Assembly: GCF_004682015.1 (NCBI RefSeq)
Contig: NZ_SMLM01000001.1
Span: forward strand, 434,001-498,000
DNA: 64,000 nucleotides
Source: Ramlibacter henchirensis
GTDB taxonomy: Bacteria > Pseudomonadota > Gammaproteobacteria > Burkholderiales > Burkholderiaceae_C
Direction of reading: 5' to 3'
Shown piece by piece: positions 58,995-64,000 of this stretch (positions are counted from its first letter, which is position 1; each line of letters opens with the position of its first letter). The notes under the pieces were generated by a model that saw only the letters and a program-made list of their open reading frames with translations, did no database searches and was not told the origin of the DNA. The position numbers and the translations under genes were made by a program.

Positions 58995-59147
58995 GCGCGG
59001 CAGCGGCCGCCACGGCCGCGCTCGAATCTCAGGCGTATTCCTGCGCGCGTTACTGAGCAACGCCTACGTCAGCCGTTCATCCTTTCGGATAGCGTCGTCG
59101 CCAACGAGGGACGGGTAACCCTCGAAGTCGCGTCCGAAGGAGATGCC

Positions 59148-59543
59148 ATGAAGATGAGCGTGTGGAAGAAATACGGCTTCGGCTGGATCACCGTCGCGCT
59201 GTTCCTGTTCAGCCTGGTCGGCCATTGGCTGTTCGGCTGGGTCGAGTTCGTCCAGGAGCAGCAGGCCCACAACCAGCCGCCGGAGTTCATGCAGTACTTC
59301 GTGCAAATGTCGCGCGACACGCTGGAGAACTGGCAGTCCGAGTTCCTGCAGCTGTTGTGGCAGGTGATGGGACTGACGTACTTCCTCTACCTCGGCTCCC
59401 CGCAGTCCAAGGAAGAGGACGACCGCTTCGAGGACAAGCTCGATGCGATCCTCAAGCGCCTGGATCCGCAAGGCGCCGACGCGCTGATCCAGCAGCTCGA
59501 CCAGAAGTACCCGGGCCGCTACGTCGGGCCGAGGCTGGAGTAG
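59148..59543 (+). CDS. Small membrane protein, DUF6766-like
   Basis: A 131-residue protein with a clear helix at 12-30 (ITVALFLFSLVGHWLFGWV) and a second at about 66-84 (LQLLWQVMGLTYFLYLG), joined by a loop with FMQYFVQMSRDTLENWQSEF. The C-terminal half is charged and soluble. GGAGATGCC precedes the ATG. The pattern matches DUF6766 proteins of unknown function. Confidence 0.72.
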   Translation: MKMSVWKKYGFGWITVALFLFSLVGHWLFGWVEFVQEQQAHNQPPEFMQYFVQMSRDTLENWQSEFLQLLWQVMGLTYFLYLGSPQSKEEDDRFEDKLDAILKRLDPQGADALIQQLDQKYPGRYVGPRLE

Positions 59544-59581
59544 TCCTCCCGGCCGCCTGACCTTTCGCCCTGACGCTCTCC

Positions 59582-59986
59582 TCAGCGCGGCAGCGAGCAG
59601 GTCTTGTTCGGCTGCGCGGCCTGGCGCAGCCACGCGAGCAGCGCCTCGCGGTCCTTGGGATCGGGCACGCCGAGGTAGGTCATCGTGGTGCCCGGCACCG
59701 TCGCCATCGGGTCGGCGAGGAAGCGCGCCAGCGACGACGGATCCCACACGATGCCCGACTTCTTCATCGCGGCGGAGTAGTCGCCGAATCCCGGCGCCGT
59801 GCCCGCCTTGCGGCCGAAGAGGCCGCAGTGCGCCGGGCCGGTCCTGTGCTGCTCGATCGAATGGCAGGCGGCGCAGCGGCCATAGACCTGTTCGCCGCGG
59901 GCCAGCAGGCCCGGGTCGGCGGCGAACAGCGGCCCGCAGAGGGCGAGTGCGCCGGCCAGGCAGATCGGGCGGGCGAGCGTGCGCAC
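59582..59986 (-). CDS. Monoheme class I cytochrome c
   Basis: A 134-residue periplasmic cytochrome. Signal peptide 1-22 (ends LFAAD), heme-binding CAACH at about 38-42, and distal Met in TTMTYLGVPDP, the cytochrome c2-like pattern. The start is GTG with GAGG about 10 bases upstream, 12 bp after the ferritin-like gene. As last gene of a redox operon it probably passes electrons to or from the diheme protein encoded first. Confidence 0.9.
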   Translation of the reverse strand: MRTLARPICLAGALALCGPLFAADPGLLARGEQVYGRCAACHSIEQHRTGPAHCGLFGRKAGTAPGFGDYSAAMKKSGIVWDPSSLARFLADPMATVPGTTMTYLGVPDPKDREALLAWLRQAAQPNKTCSLPR

Positions 59987-59998
59987 CTCCTGCCGGCC

Positions 59999-60580
59999 TC
60001 AGGACATGAAAGCGCCGGGCACGACGGGTTTCTCGCCCAGCACCTGCCGGAAGATCGCCCAGTGCATGGCTTCGTCGCCCAGGATGCTGGCGGCGGCCTG
60101 CGACAGCGCGCGGTCCTGGAACAGCGGCACGGCATTGAGGTAGGCGGAGACGGCGCCGCGCTCCAGGCCCGCCGCGAAGCGCAGCACGTCGACCTCGGCC
60201 TTCAGCTTGTCGGTCGCGAACGCGTAGCGCGCCTTCGGCTCGGCCGGCTGGCCACCGAGTTTGCGCACCGTGCTCGCCAGCACGTCGGCATGCTCCTTGT
60301 GGTGGCCCTGGAACTCGAGCGCGAGGGCCTTGGCCTGCGCGCCCAGCAGGCCGCTTTCGGCGCCCAGCTGGTAGGCGGCGATCGCTTCGAGCTCGGCGGC
60401 CCGCGCGGTGTTGAGGATGCGCACGTCGGCCTCGGCCGGTGCGCCGGCCTTCATGCCCTGGGCCAGCACATCGCGTCCGGCCAGGATGGCGACCGCGCCC
60501 GCGGACAGGACCGCCGCGGCGCCGAACAGGGACTCCCTGCGCGACGAGTTGAAGAAAGAAGGTTCCTTGCCGTGGTTCAT
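59999..60580 (-). CDS. Exported ferritin-like-domain protein
   Basis: A 193-residue protein with a twin-arginine-like signal (SSRRESLFGAAAVLSAG) and a four-helix ferritin-like domain. Candidate metal ligands are Glu in AAELEAIAAY, ExxH in LEFQGHHKEHADVL, Glu in AGLERGAVSAY and DEAMHW. This fits the group often found beside sigma factors or cytochromes. AGGAGC precedes the ATG at 60580. Iron or manganese oxidation is plausible but unproven. Confidence 0.83.
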   Translation of the reverse strand: MNHGKEPSFFNSSRRESLFGAAAVLSAGAVAILAGRDVLAQGMKAGAPAEADVRILNTARAAELEAIAAYQLGAESGLLGAQAKALALEFQGHHKEHADVLASTVRKLGGQPAEPKARYAFATDKLKAEVDVLRFAAGLERGAVSAYLNAVPLFQDRALSQAAASILGDEAMHWAIFRQVLGEKPVVPGAFMS

Positions 60581-60629
60581 GGTCGCTCCTGTGGGGGCTG
60601 TGGAAGTGGGACGTTGGAAATCGGGGGGT

Positions 60630-61361
60630 CTATTGATCGCGGACGACGCCGCAGGCACGCAGCTTCGCGAGCACCTGCCGGACCATCTCGTCGCAGCGCG
60701 CGCCGCGGAAGTCATGCAGGTTCGACAGCGGCTCGGCCGCGCCGGTGTCCAGCTGCAGGCGCAGCATCCCGCGGGCGCGCAGGTAGCGCGTCTTCACCAC
60801 GTCGGCCGACACGCGCAGGCTCGATGCCGTGTCCTCGACGCTGAGGCCCTCGACCGCGCGCAGGATGAACACGCAGCGGTAGATCGGCGGCAGCAGGTCG
60901 ATGGCGGCTTCGAGCTGTCGCCGCAGTTCGCTGTTGGAGGCCGCATCCTCGGGCGTCGAAGGATCGATGCCGCCCAGGCGGCCGGGAGTCTGTTCGGACA
61001 TCGCGCCCTCCTCGTCCTCGGGGAAGGTCTCGTCCAGGAAAACGACTCTCCCCAGTCTGCGTTGCTGGCCCAGCGCCTGGTTGATGACGATGCGGGTCAG
61101 CCAGGTGCGCAGGCTCGACTCGCCGCGGTAGCTGTCCAGCGCAAGGAAGGCGCGCAGGTAGCCTTCCTGTACCGCGTCCTGGGCCTCGGCGTCGTCGGCG
61201 ACGATGCCTCGCGCGGCGCGGAACAGCATGCGGTTGTAGCGGCGCATGAGCTGCGCGAAGGCGTCCGCCCGGCCCGATCGCAGGTCCGACAGCAGTTGCT
61301 CATCGCGGACATGCGGGGGCGCAGCCTCGGGCGCCGGCAGGTGTCGAATCTGCTCGTTCAT
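60630..61361 (-). CDS. ECF-type RNA polymerase sigma factor
   Basis: A 243-residue sigma70-family factor of the extracytoplasmic-function group. Region 2 includes FAQLMRRYNRMLFRAARGIV and DAVQEGYLRAF; region 4 is LPPIYRCVFILRAVEGLSVEDTA with the HTH SSLRVSADVVKTRYLRAR. A C-terminal extension (about 205-243; CDEMVRQVLAKLR) is unusual and may replace an anti-sigma contact. No anti-sigma gene adjoins it. It lies 14 bp after the diheme cytochrome gene. Confidence 0.9.
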   Translation of the reverse strand: MNEQIRHLPAPEAAPPHVRDEQLLSDLRSGRADAFAQLMRRYNRMLFRAARGIVADDAEAQDAVQEGYLRAFLALDSYRGESSLRTWLTRIVINQALGQQRRLGRVVFLDETFPEDEEGAMSEQTPGRLGGIDPSTPEDAASNSELRRQLEAAIDLLPPIYRCVFILRAVEGLSVEDTASSLRVSADVVKTRYLRARGMLRLQLDTGAAEPLSNLHDFRGARCDEMVRQVLAKLRACGVVRDQ

Positions 61362-61375
61362 GGGTGGGTTCCGCC

Positions 61376-62644
61376 TTACAGCGACTTGAGGTACTGGGCC
61401 ACGTCCTGGATGTCCTGGGGCGTCAGGCCCAGGTTCAGCCGCTGGTTGTAGCGGTCGACGACATCCTCCGGCGTGGCCGCGGAACCGTCGTGGAAGTAGG
61501 GCGCGTGCTGCCACAGGCCGCGCAGGGGCGTGGTGCGGTACTGCTTGGTTGCCGAGCGGCTGGCGTAGCTCGGGGTCTCGGGTTCGGCCATCGAAGCGGA
61601 AGGCGGATGCAGGCGCGAATTCGCGTCGGTGAACAGCGCGCCGCTGTGGCAGGTGGCGCATTGCGCCGCGCCCGCGAACAGCGTCTGCCCTCGGGCGGCG
61701 GCCGACACGTCGAACGATCCGACCGGGGCCGCGGGCGGGGCCAGCGACAGCTGGTAGGCCTGCAGCGCCGGGAGCTTGCTCGAGATCAGGTCGTCGGTTC
61801 CGTTCGTGATGTTCACGCCCAGGCGCGGCTCGCTGAAGCTTCCGTGGCCCCCCATCTGCACCACGCCGACGTAGCGGTTCCAGTAGGCGGGCTCGTCGCC
61901 GTCGCCCGTGAACGTCACCTTGTTGATGCCCTGCAGGCCGTAGGCCGGCGGGATCACGACAGGATTGCTAACGCCGTCGACGTTGAAGCGCGGGTCGTAC
62001 TTCCCCTTGCCCCAGGAGTTGTAGACGGCCTTCCTGGCCGCATCGAGCGACGGCGACAGCGCGATGATCGCGCCCGGGTCGAGGTCACGGTTCGCCCAGC
62101 CGTCCAGGCGCTTGCCGATGCCCTTGGCGAACGAGTCGTCCACCGTCGAGTGGCACAAGGCGCAGGTGATGCCGACGCGCTTGAGCCGGTCGACGCCGTT
62201 GACGGTTTCCACTTCGCCCTTGATGCCGACCACTGCATTCAGCTTGATCAGCGCCACCGTGGTGGCCGGGCTGTCGAGGTCGACCTGGCCCGCCTGGATG
62301 GCAGCCGCGACGTCGGCAGGAATCGCTTCGGCGTCGACCTTGAGCCCGACCGCGAGCGCGGTCTTCGGCGACACGGCCTGCTCGATCACCTCATGCATGC
62401 GCAGCGTATCGGTCCATCGGGTCTCGTCGCCGAAGGTGTCGAAGCGGAAGATCTGGCGGCCCTGGGCCACCAGCTCCGCCTGCGCGGCGGAGGTGTCCTG
62501 GGGCCCGGCCGAGGCCGAGGGTGCGGGTGACGGCGACGGCCCCGCGGCCGGGTCGCCGCCGGAGCCACCTCCGCAGGCGGGAACGAAAAGCGCCGTCAGC
62601 GCTGCCGCAGCCAGCAGCGGCAGGGTCTTGCTTGAGCTTCGCAT
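61376..62644 (-). CDS. Diheme cytochrome c peroxidase-like lipoprotein
   Basis: A 422-residue lipoprotein with lipobox VPAC (Cys24) and Ala/Pro/Ser linker. Two c-type heme sites are seen: CALCH (about 160-164) and CATCH (about 330-334). The C-terminal LRGLWQHAPYFHDGSAAT motif is typical of the MauG/BCCP superfamily. The peroxidatic His/Glu set cannot be assigned by eye. GGAGGTGCGAC precedes the ATG. It leads an operon with a sigma factor, a ferritin-like protein and cytochrome c. Confidence 0.87.
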   Translation of the reverse strand: MRSSSKTLPLLAAAALTALFVPACGGGSGGDPAAGPSPSPAPSASAGPQDTSAAQAELVAQGRQIFRFDTFGDETRWTDTLRMHEVIEQAVSPKTALAVGLKVDAEAIPADVAAAIQAGQVDLDSPATTVALIKLNAVVGIKGEVETVNGVDRLKRVGITCALCHSTVDDSFAKGIGKRLDGWANRDLDPGAIIALSPSLDAARKAVYNSWGKGKYDPRFNVDGVSNPVVIPPAYGLQGINKVTFTGDGDEPAYWNRYVGVVQMGGHGSFSEPRLGVNITNGTDDLISSKLPALQAYQLSLAPPAAPVGSFDVSAAARGQTLFAGAAQCATCHSGALFTDANSRLHPPSASMAEPETPSYASRSATKQYRTTPLRGLWQHAPYFHDGSAATPEDVVDRYNQRLNLGLTPQDIQDVAQYLKSL

Positions 62645-62835
62645 GTCGCACCTCCATGTCGATACAGCGTTGGATGCATCTCGCATGAAAAAGTGACAGC
62701 GATCGATCGGCGGGCGGCAACTGCCCAGCAGCGCGATCGCGAGAAACCCGGAATCGACGGCGGGCGTCCATCGAACCGGGACTACAGACGGCGGGCGCAG
62801 GCTGGGTAACGTACGACGCCGGGCCCTGCTGATGC

Positions 62836-64000
<1,165 letters not shown>

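Overview
The window is about 64 kb of high-GC DNA with tightly packed genes, frequent 4-bp ATGA overlaps and short intergenic gaps. The gene content points to a beta-proteobacterium of the order Burkholderiales, probably Comamonadaceae (Ramlibacter/Variovorax-like): two Bug/TctC substrate-binding proteins, a DUF4148 protein, several LysR regulators, an extragenic palindrome that reads as VPAEAG/IPASAG, and large aromatic-degradation clusters. The genus is an inference. No rRNA, tRNA, CRISPR array, integrase or insertion sequence was recognised.

Layout. 1-5.7 kb: the end of an OmpR-type regulator, a DnaJ-like protein, a class-B3-like metallo-beta-lactamase-fold lipoprotein, a 52-residue Gln/Lys-rich protein, a solute-binding protein without a signal peptide, pseudouridine-5'-phosphate glycosidase and a DUF4148 protein. 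5.7-14.8 kb: a LuxR-type response regulator and a hybrid histidine kinase run directly into a 1958-residue fusion of a GMC oxidoreductase, an alpha/beta hydrolase and a PhoD-like phosphatase. A cluster of TTTAG sites and a good promoter precede the regulator.

15-21.6 kb: a nicotinate-type (nic) operon, nicC-nicE-nicD-nicX-nicF-tctC, with a divergent TetR regulator. Catalytic residues of NicX, NicD, NicE and NicF are all present, so the route 2,5-dihydroxypyridine to N-formylmaleamate to maleamate to maleate to fumarate looks intact. The first enzyme lacks two of the three active-site residues reported for true NicC, so the compound entering the pathway may not be 6-hydroxynicotinate. 22-26 kb: a degenerate GH18-like lipoprotein, a family-2 glycosyltransferase, a GNAT acetyltransferase, a DUF1127 protein and a LysR regulator.

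26.1-33.5 kb (minus strand): a Sec-exported Rhs/YD-repeat protein with an M15-peptidase-like tip and a periplasmic immunity candidate, followed by a lower-GC graveyard of displaced Rhs tips and immunity genes. The three recognisable tips (M15-like, permuted NlpC/P60-like, DUF2778/L,D-transpeptidase-like) all suggest cell-wall attack, and every immunity candidate is exported or membrane-bound.

33.7-44 kb: a complete hydroquinone operon: two-subunit hydroquinone 1,2-dioxygenase, 4-hydroxymuconic semialdehyde dehydrogenase, a five-gene Liv-type ABC importer, a two-subunit 3-oxoadipate CoA-transferase and maleylacetate reductase. 44-49.3 kb: an atypical SDR and a Rieske oxygenase/BKACE/TctC operon with a divergent LysR gene and a palindromic operator. 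49.4-59.5 kb: an EF-G paralogue, then exported lipoproteins and hydrolases (Asp-box protein, tannase family, DUF4136, SGNH, erythromycin-esterase family). 59.6-62.6 kb: a minus-strand operon of diheme cytochrome, sigma factor, ferritin-like protein and monoheme cytochrome c. The window ends inside a PAS-PAS histidine kinase.
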